DNA from: Quadrisphaera sp. INWT6
GTDB lineage: Bacteria > Actinomycetota > Actinomycetes > Actinomycetales > Quadrisphaeraceae
Assembly: GCF_015390235.1 (NCBI RefSeq)
Contig: NZ_VUOH01000001.1
Coordinates: forward strand, 1,044,530-1,108,529
Length of the DNA: 64,000 nucleotides
Reading direction: 5' to 3'
Part shown: positions 46,581 through 55,064 of the stretch, piece by piece
Numbering within the stretch: position 1 is the first letter of the stretch
How the letters are laid out: every line of letters begins with the position of its first letter
The notes under the pieces: model-generated
Database searches by the model: none
What the model saw: the letters and a program-made list of their open reading frames with translations, nothing else
What the model was told of the DNA's origin: nothing
Position numbers and translations under genes: made by a program

Positions 46581-46961
46581 TCAGGACGCCGGGTCGGCGG
46601 GCGGGCCCTCCAGCACGATGACCGTGTTCCCGTCGGGGTCGGAGAAGGTGAACATCGGCGGCGCCCCCTCCAGGTGCAGCACCTCCGAGTGGGGCTCGAC
46701 ACCGGCGGCGAGGAGGCCGGCGTGGGCGGCGTCGGCGCTGTCGGTCCAGTAGCGGACCCCGATCGGCAGGCCGCTCGCGCGCGTCACGAGCGCGACGAGC
46801 ACCTCGCTGCCCGGGGGTGCGACCTCGACCAGGCGGGCGCCCGGCCACAGCACGCTGTCGAAGCGGACCTCGCAGCCGAGCACGTCGCGGTAGAAGGCCA
46901 GCGCGCGGTCGAGGTCGGTGACCTCCACGGAGGTGCTGAAGATGCCGGTGGTGAGTCCCAT
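46581..46961 (-). CDS. VOC-family (glyoxalase/bleomycin-resistance type) protein
   Basis: A 126-residue vicinal-oxygen-chelate protein: FSTSVEVTDLDRALAFYRDVLG at the N-terminus, VEPHSEVLHLEGAPPMFTFS and DPDGNTVIVLEGP at the end, the typical metal-ligand and closing strands. Function could be a lyase, dioxygenase or binding protein; it cannot be read from sequence. ATG at 46961. Confidence 0.85.
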   Translation of the reverse strand: MGLTTGIFSTSVEVTDLDRALAFYRDVLGCEVRFDSVLWPGARLVEVAPPGSEVLVALVTRASGLPIGVRYWTDSADAAHAGLLAAGVEPHSEVLHLEGAPPMFTFSDPDGNTVIVLEGPPADPAS

Positions 46962-47017
46962 GCCGCGACGACCCCGTCGGGCGGGAGGACTCATCGGCCG
47001 CGGCCGGCCCTTCGGGC

Positions 47018-48250
47018 TCAGCGCGCCCCGAGCGAGGCGCCCAGCAGGGGGCGGTACCGGCGCCCGTTCAGCCAGCGGCCCACCCACGTGCCGCGCACGA
47101 GCAGGTCGTAGCTGAGGAGCAGCACCACGCCGCTGACGGCCCAGGCGACGAGCAGCTGCAGCAGGGGCGCCCACGCCAGGTGCGCCAGCGTCAGCTGCAC
47201 CACGGCGGTGAGCGGCAGGTGCGCGATGTAGACCCAGTACGCGGAGTCGGCGAGGTAGCGCACCGCCGGCGACTCGCGGGGGAGCAGCTGCAGGAACAGC
47301 CCCACGAGCCCGAGCACCCACGCCCAGCCCGCCAGCGCCACGAGCGGTGCGTGCACGAACAGGGGCGTCGTCTCCCAGCTGGTCGTGCGCTCCAGCGCCA
47401 CCGCCGCGGCGCTGACGACGACGGCGAGCACCAGGTGCCCCCGCCACTGCGCGGTGAGGCGGGCGAGCGCGTCGGAGCGGGCGTGCAGGAACCACCCCAC
47501 GAGGAACGCTCCGAGGTAGGTCATCAGCGGCACCACGTCGGGCAGCAGGTCCGGCGGCTGGTGCACGCCGTGCCGCGCCGTCCCCTGCAGCAGCAGCGCC
47601 GCCAGGTACGGGACGGCGGCCAGGAGCACCCCGCCGCGGGCCGAGAGCACACCCCCGGCGGCCGCGCCCCACCGCGCGAGGCGCTCCGCGCCCGCCGTCG
47701 CGAGCAGCAGGGCCCGCCCCATCAGGACGACGACGATGACCTGCACCAGCACCCACAGGAACCACAGGTGCGCCGGGTCGAGGAACAGCCAGTACGGCAC
47801 CCCGCTCGGCAGCGGCGGGACGCTGCCGGCCTCGCCGCGCAGCCAGGCCGCGTAGTGCTCGACCCCGATGATCGCCACGAGGACGACGGGGGAGAGCGCC
47901 GCCAGCGGCAGGAGGATCCGCACGGCCCGGTCGCGGACGTACGAGGCGGCGCCGCGGCGCACGAGGACCAGCCGGCCGAAGTACCCGGCGAGCGCCATGA
48001 ACAGCACCATCCGGAACAGGTGGATCACCAGGACGGTGCTCTCTGCCGTGCCGCTCTCCAGCGGGGTGACGTCGACGAGCGTGCTCCCGGGCAGGAACGG
48101 CGACAGCGTGTGGAGCACGACCCCGAGGCCCAGGGCCACCGCGCGCAGGGCGTCGAGGCCGTGGAGACGGGTGCTCGCCGCCGGCCCGCGGGGTGTCGCG
48201 GGTGGGGCCGACGGAGCTCCGGCGGCCGGGCTGCTGGGCCGGCTCGTCAC
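47018..48250 (-). CDS. Acyltransferase-3 family membrane protein
   Basis: A 410-residue protein with ten membrane segments. The N-terminal RLHGLDALRAVALGLGVVLH carries the conserved R-x-DALR and His of the acyltransferase-3/OpgC group, followed by FRMVLFMALAGYFGRLVLVR, PAHLWFLWVLVQVIVVVL and YWVYIAHLPLTAVVQLTLAH. Such proteins acylate surface sugars or lipids. The first ~30 residues are Ser/Pro/Ala-rich. GTG at 48250 fits. Confidence 0.87.
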   Translation of the reverse strand: MTSRPSSPAAGAPSAPPATPRGPAASTRLHGLDALRAVALGLGVVLHTLSPFLPGSTLVDVTPLESGTAESTVLVIHLFRMVLFMALAGYFGRLVLVRRGAASYVRDRAVRILLPLAALSPVVLVAIIGVEHYAAWLRGEAGSVPPLPSGVPYWLFLDPAHLWFLWVLVQVIVVVLMGRALLLATAGAERLARWGAAAGGVLSARGGVLLAAVPYLAALLLQGTARHGVHQPPDLLPDVVPLMTYLGAFLVGWFLHARSDALARLTAQWRGHLVLAVVVSAAAVALERTTSWETTPLFVHAPLVALAGWAWVLGLVGLFLQLLPRESPAVRYLADSAYWVYIAHLPLTAVVQLTLAHLAWAPLLQLLVAWAVSGVVLLLSYDLLVRGTWVGRWLNGRRYRPLLGASLGAR

Positions 48251-48418
48251 CGTTCGACCGTACGTGAGGGCGCTCGTCCAGGGCGCCCGATCCCGACCGT
48301 CCGGTCGGATCTGGTGCCGAGTCGTGACCCCCGCGCGGGTGTCACCGGCCGCCCGGCACCCGGACGGGTGGCGCTCAGCGGAGTGCCCGGTGGACCGCGG
48401 CGCTCCTACCGTCGCAGC

Positions 48419-49306
48419 ATGCCCGTCGAGATGCTGCGCGCGACGACCCCCGCCCCGCCGTCCCCGCCCGCGACCCCCGCGGACGGGCGCGAGCGCGTGC
48501 TCGCCGCCTGCCGCGCGATGGACGACGCCGGCGGCCCCCTCCCGCCCGAGCAGCTCGCCGCCGCGGCCGGCTGGAGCACCCGGCAGCTGCACCGCCGGTT
48601 CGCCGAGGTCACGGGGACCACCCCGCGCGCCTACGGCGAGGCCCTGCGCGCGGCCCGGCTGGGCCCGGCGCTCGCGGAGACCCGGGACACCGTGCTCGAC
48701 GCGGCGTTCGCCACCGGGTACGGCTCGGTGCGCGCCTTCTACGAGCAGGGTGCCGCCCGGCTCGGCATGACCCCGTCGGCGTGGGCCGGCGGCGGTCGCG
48801 GGGAGCGCCTGCTGTGGACGGCCGGCCCGTGCTCGCTGGCCGGTGAGGACCTGCAGCTGCTCGTGGTGGCCTCCCTCGCGGGCGTCGTCGCCGTCCGGCT
48901 GGGGTCCGACGTCGAGGCGCTCCTCGCGGAGGTCGCCGGCGAGCTGCCGCTGGCGCAGCTGGCCCGCGAGGACGACGCGCTCACCGACGTCCTCGGCGCC
49001 GTCCGGGCCCTCGCGCGGGGCTCCGCCGGGCCGGTGCTGCCGGTCGACGTGCGCGGCACCGCGTTCCAGGCGGCGGTGTGGGCGGCGCTGCGGCGCATCC
49101 CCGCTGGTCAGACGCGCAGCTACGCCGAGGTCGCCGCCGAGGTCGGCAGCCCCGGAGCGGTCCGCGCCGTCGGGACGGCGTGCGCCCGCAACCCCGCCGC
49201 GCTCGTGACGCCCTGCCACCGGGTGGTCCGCTCCGACGGGGGCCTGGGAGGCTTCCGGTGGGGCCTGGAGGTCAAGCGCGCGCTGCTCGACGCGGAGCGC
49301 GGCTGA
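48419..49306 (+). CDS. Ada-like AraC-HTH/methylated-DNA-protein-cysteine methyltransferase
   Basis: A 295-residue fusion. Residues ~20-115 form an AraC-type DNA-binding domain (LAAAAGWSTRQLHRRFAEVT, AAFATGYGSVRAFYEQ), and ~120-295 an O6-alkylguanine-DNA alkyltransferase with GTAFQAAVWAALRRIPAGQT, the acceptor cysteine in VTPCHRVVRSDG and LGGFRWGLEVKRALL. The Zn-binding phosphotriester domain of full Ada is absent. It repairs O6-methylguanine and may regulate alkylation-response genes. ATG at 48419. Confidence 0.9.
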   Translation: MPVEMLRATTPAPPSPPATPADGRERVLAACRAMDDAGGPLPPEQLAAAAGWSTRQLHRRFAEVTGTTPRAYGEALRAARLGPALAETRDTVLDAAFATGYGSVRAFYEQGAARLGMTPSAWAGGGRGERLLWTAGPCSLAGEDLQLLVVASLAGVVAVRLGSDVEALLAEVAGELPLAQLAREDDALTDVLGAVRALARGSAGPVLPVDVRGTAFQAAVWAALRRIPAGQTRSYAEVAAEVGSPGAVRAVGTACARNPAALVTPCHRVVRSDGGLGGFRWGLEVKRALLDAERG

Positions 49307-49343
49307 CGCTCCGGCCGGGAGGCGGCAGCGGTGAGGGGGCGGT

Positions 49344-49583
49344 GTGGCGGGGCAGATCGGGGCCGAGCAGTTCGGTGACGACGGCGTGCACGTCGAGCAC
49401 CACCGCGACGGCTCGGTGCGGGCCCGCGGCACCGTGCTCGACGGGCAGCCCGAGGGCTACTGGGAGTGGTACCGCCTGGACGGCACCCGCCTGCGCTCGG
49501 GGCACTTCACGGGCGGCGAGCCGGTGGGGGAGTGGACCACCTACGACCGGCGCGGCGAGGTCCACAGGGTCACCCGCCGCTGA
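49344..49583 (+). CDS. MORN-repeat/YwqK-like small protein
   Basis: 79 residues with beta-hairpin repeats of MORN/YwqK type: GSVRARGTVLDGQPEGYWEW, YRLDGTRLRSGHFTGGEPVGEW. YwqK proteins are annotated as antitoxin-like in some toxin-antitoxin pairs, but no toxin gene is next to it. GTG at 49344 follows GAGGGGG. Its last 14 bases overlap the convergent oxidoreductase gene. Confidence 0.7.
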   Translation: MAGQIGAEQFGDDGVHVEHHRDGSVRARGTVLDGQPEGYWEWYRLDGTRLRSGHFTGGEPVGEWTTYDRRGEVHRVTRR

Positions 49584-51000
49584 CGCCCGCTGCTGCCACG
49601 GCGGGCAGCACGTGCTCCCGGTACCAGTCGCTGTGCAGGACGCCGTCGGGGTCCAGGGCGCGCTGGCGCTCCACCAGGGCGGGCAGGCCGGGGTGGGCCC
49701 GCAGCAGCTGGTCGGGGCGCGCCCACCGGTGGTAGGTCAGGAAGTAGCTGCCGCCCCGCTCCAGCGCCAGGTCGATGAGCCGCTGGAAGGCCGCCTCGCT
49801 GCTCGTGAGGCCGTCGGGGGTGTGCTCGGTGTGGATGTTCAGCACCAGGCACGCGGAGCGGTGGCGCGCCCAGGGCAGCGCGGTGTCGACGTCCTGCTCG
49901 ACGAAGCGCACGGTGGCGTACACGACGTCGACCCCGTGCGCGCGGACGTCGTCGGCCACCGCCGCGCAGAAGTCCGCGAGGCGCTCGGGCGGCACGTAGA
50001 GCTCGCCGATCACCTCGCTGGCGCGCGGGCCACCGCGCAGGGCGTCCAGGCGGAGGTGGTACCCGTCGACGTAGTCGGCGAGCTGGTGGGTGTCGGACCA
50101 GTACCGCTGGCCCGAGGTCGCCAGGTAGTGGCGCACGTACTGGGCGTAGCCGCGCGCCTTGTCAGCGTGCGCGAGGGCGATCAGCTCCGACCAGTCCTCC
50201 CGCGAGAGGCGCTGCTGGCCCTCGGGCACGGTCTCGAAGCCGCCGGCCGACCCGCCGGCCGGTCCGTCGACGGGCCGGTAGCAGGAGAAGACCCCGTCGC
50301 GGAGGAAGCCCGGTGACGCCGGGTCGATGTCCGGCTGGAGGTCGCCGTAGAGGTAGCCGGCCGCGATCCGCTCGTCCACGCGCCGGGCGAGCTCGGTGGT
50401 GCTGGAGAGCTCGACGTCGCGCTGCATCACCTGCCGAGGCGCCAGGCGGAGCACCAACGAGACCACCACGCCGAACAGCCCGTACCCGCCCAGCACGGCC
50501 CGGAAGAGCTGGGGCTCGCGGGTGCGGCTCGCGTCCACGAGCCGGCCGTCCGGGAGCACCACGCGCAGCGACTCCACGTCGGCGGCCAGGGGCGCCATCG
50601 CCAGCCCCCGTCCGTGGGCGTTCACCGAGGCCGAGCCCCCGACGCTGAACCCGTCGGCCCCGGTCTGCTTCTGCCGGATCCCCCAGGCGGGCCCGTCGCC
50701 GCGCTGCTGCTGCGCGCCGAGCGCCGCGACCAGCTCGGGCCACTGCACCCCGGCGCCCACCTCGACCAGCCCGCGCTCGCGGTCGACCGGGCCGACGGCG
50801 TCGAGGCCGCTGGTGTCCAGCAGCAGCCCTCCGGAGGCGAACTGCTGGCCGCCCATCGCGTGGCGCCCCCCGGCCGCGGTGAGGCGCAGTCCCTCGGCGC
50901 GGGCCCGGGCCAGGGCCGCGGCGACGCCCTCGGCGTCGCGCGGCCGGAGGACCTCGAGCACCTCGGTGGCGTTGAGGGCGGAGTGGACGTCGTCGACCAT
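49570..51000 (-). CDS. FAD-binding oxidoreductase (VAO/PCMH family)
   Basis: A 476-residue flavoprotein. The PCMH-type FAD domain shows LRPRDAEGVAAALARARAEG, LTAAGGRHAMGGQQFASGG, VEVGAGVQWPELVAAL and GADGFSVGGSASVNAHGRGL. GRHAMGG suggests a histidine at the position used for covalent flavin in some relatives. The C-terminal domain ends in HSDWYREHVLPAV. It would oxidise a sugar, alcohol or similar substrate that cannot be specified. ATG at 51000. Confidence 0.87.
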   Translation of the reverse strand: MVDDVHSALNATEVLEVLRPRDAEGVAAALARARAEGLRLTAAGGRHAMGGQQFASGGLLLDTSGLDAVGPVDRERGLVEVGAGVQWPELVAALGAQQQRGDGPAWGIRQKQTGADGFSVGGSASVNAHGRGLAMAPLAADVESLRVVLPDGRLVDASRTREPQLFRAVLGGYGLFGVVVSLVLRLAPRQVMQRDVELSSTTELARRVDERIAAGYLYGDLQPDIDPASPGFLRDGVFSCYRPVDGPAGGSAGGFETVPEGQQRLSREDWSELIALAHADKARGYAQYVRHYLATSGQRYWSDTHQLADYVDGYHLRLDALRGGPRASEVIGELYVPPERLADFCAAVADDVRAHGVDVVYATVRFVEQDVDTALPWARHRSACLVLNIHTEHTPDGLTSSEAAFQRLIDLALERGGSYFLTYHRWARPDQLLRAHPGLPALVERQRALDPDGVLHSDWYREHVLPAVAAAGVSGG

Positions 51001-51029
51001 CACGGGCCCGACACTGCCAGTCGCTGCGG

Positions 51030-51986
51030 TCAGCTGTCGTGCACCGCGCCCGCCAGCGCGCGCAGGGCCTGGGCGACCATCGGCGGGTTCGTGTCCCAGT
51101 AGTAGGGGAGGGCCTGCACCGCCTGGTGCACGGCCGTGCCGCGTCCGCGCTCCCACGCGTCGTCGTCCACCCCGAGCTCATCGCGGAACCGCGCCCTCGC
51201 CGCACCGGTGAGGAGGTTCCAGGCGGGCAGGAGGTCGACGGCCGGGTCGGCCAGCCCCAGGGAGCCCCAGTCGATGACGCCGCTGAGCGCACCACCTGCT
51301 GCAGCCCCGTCACCGCCCACCAGGAGGTTGCCGGGCAGGAGGTCGCCGTGCGCCCACACCGGCGGCCCGGCGTGCGGAGCGGCCTCGCGGGCCCGGTCCC
51401 AGCAGCGCAGCACCGCGCGCGCGTGGACCCTGTCGCCGAGCTCGGAGACCGCCGTCCGCACCTGCTCGTCCAGGGCCTCCAGCGGGCCGCCCCGCCGCCC
51501 GGCCTCGCGCACCGGCGGGCCCCCGAGGCGGCTGAGCGCCGGCGGCAGCTCGCGCAGCGCGCGGACCAGGCGGGCCAGGTCGGTGGCGGTGCGCTCGCCG
51601 TCGTCGAGCGCCGGGTCGGCCTGTCGGCCGGGCAGCCAGGTCACCACCGACCAGGCGAACGGGTACCCGCACCCCGGACGGCCCGCGGCCACCACGCGGG
51701 GCACGGCCAGGGGCAGCCGCGCCGCCAGCGACGGGAGCCAGCGCGCCTCCAGGGCGGCCTGTCCCTCGGCCCACGCGATCTTCGGCAGCCGCACCGCGAG
51801 CCCCGGCCCGTCAGGGCCACCGGCGCCGCCCGCTCCCGGGAGCCGGTAGACGTCGTGGTCGGTGCCCGAGGAGGTGACGGGGACGACGGCGCAGCCCGCG
51901 AGCTGGGGGTGCTGCTCGGCGAGGAGCGCGCTGACGAGGGGGGAGTCGGTGGGGACCTGGTCGCGGTGGAGCAGCGGCGAGGGCAT
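51030..51986 (-). CDS. Aminoglycoside phosphotransferase-family kinase
   Basis: A 318-residue kinase-fold protein. VTSSGTDHDVYRLPG and GLAVRLPKIAWAEGQAALEA form the N-lobe; the catalytic loop VWAHGDLLPGNLLVGGD and the metal-binding GVIDWGSLGLADPAVDLLPA the C-lobe. Both essential aspartates are present. Members phosphorylate antibiotics, sugars or homoserine-like metabolites; this one need not give resistance. It is co-directional with the oxidoreductase, 29 bases upstream of its start. Confidence 0.88.
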   Translation of the reverse strand: MPSPLLHRDQVPTDSPLVSALLAEQHPQLAGCAVVPVTSSGTDHDVYRLPGAGGAGGPDGPGLAVRLPKIAWAEGQAALEARWLPSLAARLPLAVPRVVAAGRPGCGYPFAWSVVTWLPGRQADPALDDGERTATDLARLVRALRELPPALSRLGGPPVREAGRRGGPLEALDEQVRTAVSELGDRVHARAVLRCWDRAREAAPHAGPPVWAHGDLLPGNLLVGGDGAAAGGALSGVIDWGSLGLADPAVDLLPAWNLLTGAARARFRDELGVDDDAWERGRGTAVHQAVQALPYYWDTNPPMVAQALRALAGAVHDS

Positions 51987-52062
51987 CGGGACCCACCCTG
52001 GCGGCTCTGCGGCCCCGGGGCAACGGAGTTCACCACCTGCTCACCCACCGGCCCCACCTCCT

Positions 52063-52112
52063 CGTGATCATGGACCTCCGGCGCACTTCCGGTCCGTGAT
52101 CATGGACTCCGG
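52063..52112. repeat. Direct repeat around GTGATCATGGAC, two copies
   Basis: CGTGATCATGGACCTCCGG (52063-52081) recurs as CGTGATCATGGACTCCGG (52095-52112) in the 146-base gap between the kinase start and the LigD-type gene stop. TGATCA gives each copy a palindromic core. Role unknown. Confidence 0.55.
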
Positions 52113-52132
52113 GAACACCGGTGCACGAGCCG

Positions 52133-53110
52133 TCACGCCGGCGCGCGGCGCTCGCGGGCGCGGCGCTTGCCCTCGTGCATCGCGGCGACCCGGGGCACGG
52201 GGATCGCGTGGCCCTCGTCGAGCAGCACCCGGGGAACCACCTGGGCCGCCGGGAGCGCGTCGCGCCAGGGGTCGCCGCTGGTCGGGGCCGCCTGCCCGGC
52301 GAGCCGTGCGGCGTTGTGCACGGTGACGTCCGTCGGGACGACGTCGTCGAGCGCGTCCCACGGGACCGGGAACGACACGGGTGTGCCCGGGCGCACCCGG
52401 GGGCTGTAGCAGCACGCCAGGCTCCCACCGCCGGCGCGCGTCGGGTCCAGGAAGACGCGTCCGCCGCGGTCGGCCAGCAGGAACGCCGTGGTGGCGGCCT
52501 CGGGGTCGAGCCGCTCGGCGCGGGCCGCGAGCGCGCGGGTGGCGGCCGCGGCGTCGTCGGCCGCGACGTCGCGCACCGGGACCACCACGTGCAGCCCCTT
52601 CGCCCCGCTCGTCTTGACGGCGCCGGCCAGCCCCGCCTCGCCGAGGGCGCGCTCCACGAGGCGGGCCGCGGCGACGACGGCGGAGAAGGGGGCCTCGGCG
52701 GGCGGGTCGAGGTCCAGCACGAGGTGCGTCACGGCGCCGTCACCGTCCAGGACGGTCGGGTGGAGCTCGACGGCGCGCTGGCCGGCCAGCCAGACGAGGG
52801 TGCGGGCGTCGTCGGCGAGCGGGTACCGGACCGTGCGGTGCGAGGCCTCGGCCCACACGTCCTTCGTGGCGATCCACCCCGGAGCCGACTCGGGCAGGTT
52901 CTTCTGCACGAAGGGGCGCTGCCCCGGCCGCACGCGCGTCACCGTCAGGGGGCGTCCGTGCAGCTCGGCGACCAGCGGCCCGGCGAGCGCCCGCACGTGC
53001 TCGACGAGGTCGCGCTTGGTGGCGCCGGCGCCCTCGAACAGCTCGGCGTCGAGGTTCTTCAGCTCGACGCCCTCCACCACCTCGGCGCCACCGGCGTCTG
53101 CTCGGGCCAT
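52133..53110 (-). CDS. LigD-type DNA polymerase/primase domain protein (stand-alone)
   Basis: A 325-residue archaeo-eukaryotic primase-fold polymerase of the LigD Pol family. Family marks: VQKNLPESAPGWIATKDVWA, the metal-binding LVLDLDPPAEAPF, KTSGAKGLHVVVPVRD and PRVRPGTPVSFPVPWDALDD. In bacterial end-joining this domain adds nucleotides at double-strand breaks together with Ku and a ligase; neither partner is in the window. The basic C-terminus KRRARERRAPA may contact DNA. ATG at 53110. Confidence 0.9.
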   Translation of the reverse strand: MARADAGGAEVVEGVELKNLDAELFEGAGATKRDLVEHVRALAGPLVAELHGRPLTVTRVRPGQRPFVQKNLPESAPGWIATKDVWAEASHRTVRYPLADDARTLVWLAGQRAVELHPTVLDGDGAVTHLVLDLDPPAEAPFSAVVAAARLVERALGEAGLAGAVKTSGAKGLHVVVPVRDVAADDAAAATRALAARAERLDPEAATTAFLLADRGGRVFLDPTRAGGGSLACCYSPRVRPGTPVSFPVPWDALDDVVPTDVTVHNAARLAGQAAPTSGDPWRDALPAAQVVPRVLLDEGHAIPVPRVAAMHEGKRRARERRAPA

Positions 53111-53114
53111 CCCC

Positions 53115-53157
53115 CGACGCTAGGGGTGTCCGAGGCGGCTCGCCGCCCCTGGCGTCG
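53115..53157. repeat. Inverted repeat upstream of the LigD-type gene
   Basis: CGACGCTAGGGG (53115-53126) pairs with CCCCTGGCGTCG (53146-53157) with one wobble. It could be an operator for the LigD-type gene, which starts at 53110, or a hairpin for the short remnant that follows. Confidence 0.45.
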
Positions 53158-53162
53158 CCCGG

Positions 53163-53228
53163 GTGGACCTGCAGCTGACGGGCGAGGAGATCACGTGGCG
53201 CGGCCCGGCGCCGTCCTACGGCGTCGGC
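53163..53228 (+). pseudogene. Remnant of a DUF1905 gene (N-terminal ~20 codons)
   Basis: From GTG at 53163 the frame reads VDLQLTGEEITWRGPAPSYG, very like the start of DUF1905/YdeI-linked proteins (MDL-x-TGE-x-W-x-WRGPAP). The conserved continuation is missing and the convergent VOC gene begins 13 bases later, so the rest has been lost. No other frame restores it. Confidence 0.5.
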
Positions 53229-53240
53229 CCGGGAGCACCC

Positions 53241-53627
53241 TCAGGCCTGCTCGCCCCAGGTGAGGCAGAAGGGGTGGCCAGCGGGGTCCGCGTAGGCGCG
53301 GAAGCCCTCGGCGGCCTCCAGGTCGTGGGCCGCCAGCAGCAGGCGGGCGCCCTTGCTGAGCGCCTCCGCCTCGGCGGCGCGGGGGTCGTCGACCTCCAGG
53401 TCGAGGTGCACCTGCTGGCGCACCGCCGGGTCGGGCCAGGTCGGCGGGACGTGGTCGGGGGAGAGCTGCACGCCCACCACCGGCTGACCGTCGACGTGCA
53501 CGCTGTGCCAGCGGCCGTCCGACCACGACGGGACCACCACCTCGCCCTCCAGGAGGTCGGCCCAGAAGCGGCTCTCGGCGGCGACGTCGGCCGCGTCGAG
53601 GACGACCAGGCGGTTCCGCGGGCGCAT
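53241..53627 (-). CDS. VOC-family protein, tandem paralogue 2
   Basis: A 128-residue VOC protein: LVVLDAADVAAESRFWADLL at the N-terminus, PPTWPDPAVRQQVHLDLEVD in the centre, and DPAGHPFCLTWGEQA at the end, which carries the usual His and Cys. It is clearly a paralogue of the upstream gene (shared WADLL-GEVV, TWPDPAV-QQVHLD, AGHPFCL). The start at 53627 overlaps the upstream stop (TGATG). Function unknown. Confidence 0.87.
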   Translation of the reverse strand: MRPRNRLVVLDAADVAAESRFWADLLEGEVVVPSWSDGRWHSVHVDGQPVVGVQLSPDHVPPTWPDPAVRQQVHLDLEVDDPRAAEAEALSKGARLLLAAHDLEAAEGFRAYADPAGHPFCLTWGEQA

Positions 53628-54007
53628 CACTGGCCCCAGCAGAGGCAGAACGGGTGGCCCGCGGGGCTCGCGTAGACCCGGAAGCCCTCGTCGGCGTCGA
53701 GGTCGACCGTCTCCTCCACCAGCCTCGCGCCCTTGGCGAGGGCCTCCTGCTCCGCGGCGCGGACGTCCTCCACGTCCACGTCGAGGTGCACCTGCTGGGG
53801 GACGGCCGGGTCGGGCCAGGTGGGGGCGACGTGGCCGGGTGCCCGCTGCACGCAGATGTCGGGCACGCCGGACCCGCTCGGGAACTGCACGGTGTGCCAG
53901 TCGTCGTCGGCGCGGACCACCTCGCCGTCGAGGAGGTCGGCCCAGAAGCGGCTCTCGGCGGCGATGTCGGCGGCGTCGAAGGCGATGGACAGTCGAGGCG
54001 TTCGCAT
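53627..54007 (-). CDS. VOC-family protein, tandem paralogue 1
   Basis: A 126-residue protein: LSIAFDAADIAAESRFWADL, VAPTWPDPAVPQQVHLDVDV and ASPAGHPFCLCWGQ. Similar in all conserved blocks to its downstream neighbour, so the pair arose by tandem duplication; they may form a heterodimer. Proteins of this AESRFWADLL type are common in actinobacteria without assigned function. It diverges from the RidA gene, with 62 bases between them. Confidence 0.87.
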   Translation of the reverse strand: MRTPRLSIAFDAADIAAESRFWADLLDGEVVRADDDWHTVQFPSGSGVPDICVQRAPGHVAPTWPDPAVPQQVHLDVDVEDVRAAEQEALAKGARLVEETVDLDADEGFRVYASPAGHPFCLCWGQ

Positions 54008-54069
54008 GCCACCGCATCGTGGACCCGACCCCTGACAGCGGCTCGCCGATCACCTGCTGAGATGCCGCC

Positions 54070-54471
54070 ATGACGTCGAGCGAGCGGCAGCTGGTCTCCT
54101 CCGGTGCGGTGTGGGAGGAGGTCGTCGGCTGCTCCCGGGCGGAGCGCGTGGGCCCGTGGGTGAGCGTCGCGGGCACCACCGCGTCCCTGCCCGGCGGCGG
54201 GGTCGTCGGCCCCGACGACCCCGCCGAGCAGACCAGGGAGGCGCTGCGGCGCGTCGCCGCCGCGCTGGAGGAGGCGGGCGCCTCCCTGGCCGACGTCGTC
54301 CGCACCCGCCTCTTCGTCACCGACATCTCCCGCTGGGAGGAGGTCGGGCGCGCCCACGGCGAGGTGTTCGGCGCCATCCGCCCCGCCACGTCGATGGTCG
54401 AGGTCAGCGCCCTCATCGACCCCGCGCTGCTCGTGGAGGTCGAGGCCGACGCCGTCGTCCCCACCCCCTGA
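54070..54471 (+). CDS. RidA/YjgF-family protein
   Basis: A 133-residue RidA-type protein: VGPWVSVAGTTASLPGGGVV, AEQTREALRRVAAALEEAGA, DVVRTRLFVTDISRWEEVGR and RPATSMVEVSALIDPALLVE, with the conserved Arg and Glu that bind the carboxylate of 2-aminoacrylate in true RidA. It probably deaminates reactive enamine/imine intermediates, though some subgroups do not. ATG at 54070. Confidence 0.9.
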   Translation: MTSSERQLVSSGAVWEEVVGCSRAERVGPWVSVAGTTASLPGGGVVGPDDPAEQTREALRRVAAALEEAGASLADVVRTRLFVTDISRWEEVGRAHGEVFGAIRPATSMVEVSALIDPALLVEVEADAVVPTP

Positions 54472-54481
54472 CGAGCGGACC

Positions 54482-55045
54482 TCAGCGCGGGTCGGTGGCC
54501 AGCAGGGAGCCGATCCAGCCGTCGTCGCGCTGCCCGCGGGCCACGAGCAGGCCGCGCACCTCGCCCTCGACGCGGAACCCGCACTTCTCGGCGACCCGCC
54601 GCGACGCGTGGTTGCCGACGACGGCGCGCCAGTGCACCCCGACGAGGTCGAGCTCGGTGAAGCCCCAGTCGAGCAGGGTGCTCACGGCGCGCGTCATGAC
54701 GCCGCGACCGCGCGCCGCCGGGTGGAGACCGAAGCCCACCTCGGCCCACCCGGCCTCGCCGAGGCGCAGGTCGACGGTGCCGGCGAACCGGCCGTCGGCC
54801 TCGATGGCGAAGCCCGCCAGCGAGCCGTCGTCCCAGCCCGCCGCGAGGTGGGTGAAGAAGCCCTCCACGTGGTGGCGCTCGTAGGGCACCGGGACGGTGG
54901 TCCAGCGCTGCATGTCGGGGTCGTTGCACTGCTCGAACACCGCCTCGGCGTCCTCGGGGCGGTGCTCGCGCAGCAGCACGCCGCCCCCGGCATCCAGCAC
55001 CGGGCGGGGCGGGAGCGGAGGTCGCGGTGGCGGGTCAGCGGTCAC
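54482..55045 (-). CDS. GNAT N-acetyltransferase (RimJ/RimL type), tandem paralogue 2
   Basis: A 187-residue acetyltransferase: LLREHRPEDAEAVFEQCNDP, FGLHPAARGRGVMTRAVSTL (acetyl-CoA loop R-G-R-G-V) and NHASRRVAEKCGFRVEGEVR. It resembles ribosomal-protein or small-molecule acetyltransferases; the substrate is unknown. It is a close paralogue of the upstream gene, 19 bases away. Confidence 0.87.
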   Translation of the reverse strand: MTADPPPRPPLPPRPVLDAGGGVLLREHRPEDAEAVFEQCNDPDMQRWTTVPVPYERHHVEGFFTHLAAGWDDGSLAGFAIEADGRFAGTVDLRLGEAGWAEVGFGLHPAARGRGVMTRAVSTLLDWGFTELDLVGVHWRAVVGNHASRRVAEKCGFRVEGEVRGLLVARGQRDDGWIGSLLATDPR

Positions 55046-55064
55046 CGAGCAACGGTGACAGGAC

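Noticed and set aside
49344..49583. Toxin-antitoxin pair with the YwqK-like protein
   Set aside because: The flanking genes are an Ada-like repair protein and an oxidoreductase; no toxin-like gene adjoins it.
53115..53157. Rho-independent terminator
   Set aside because: It lies upstream of the LigD-type gene start and no gene ends into it, so it is listed only as an inverted repeat.
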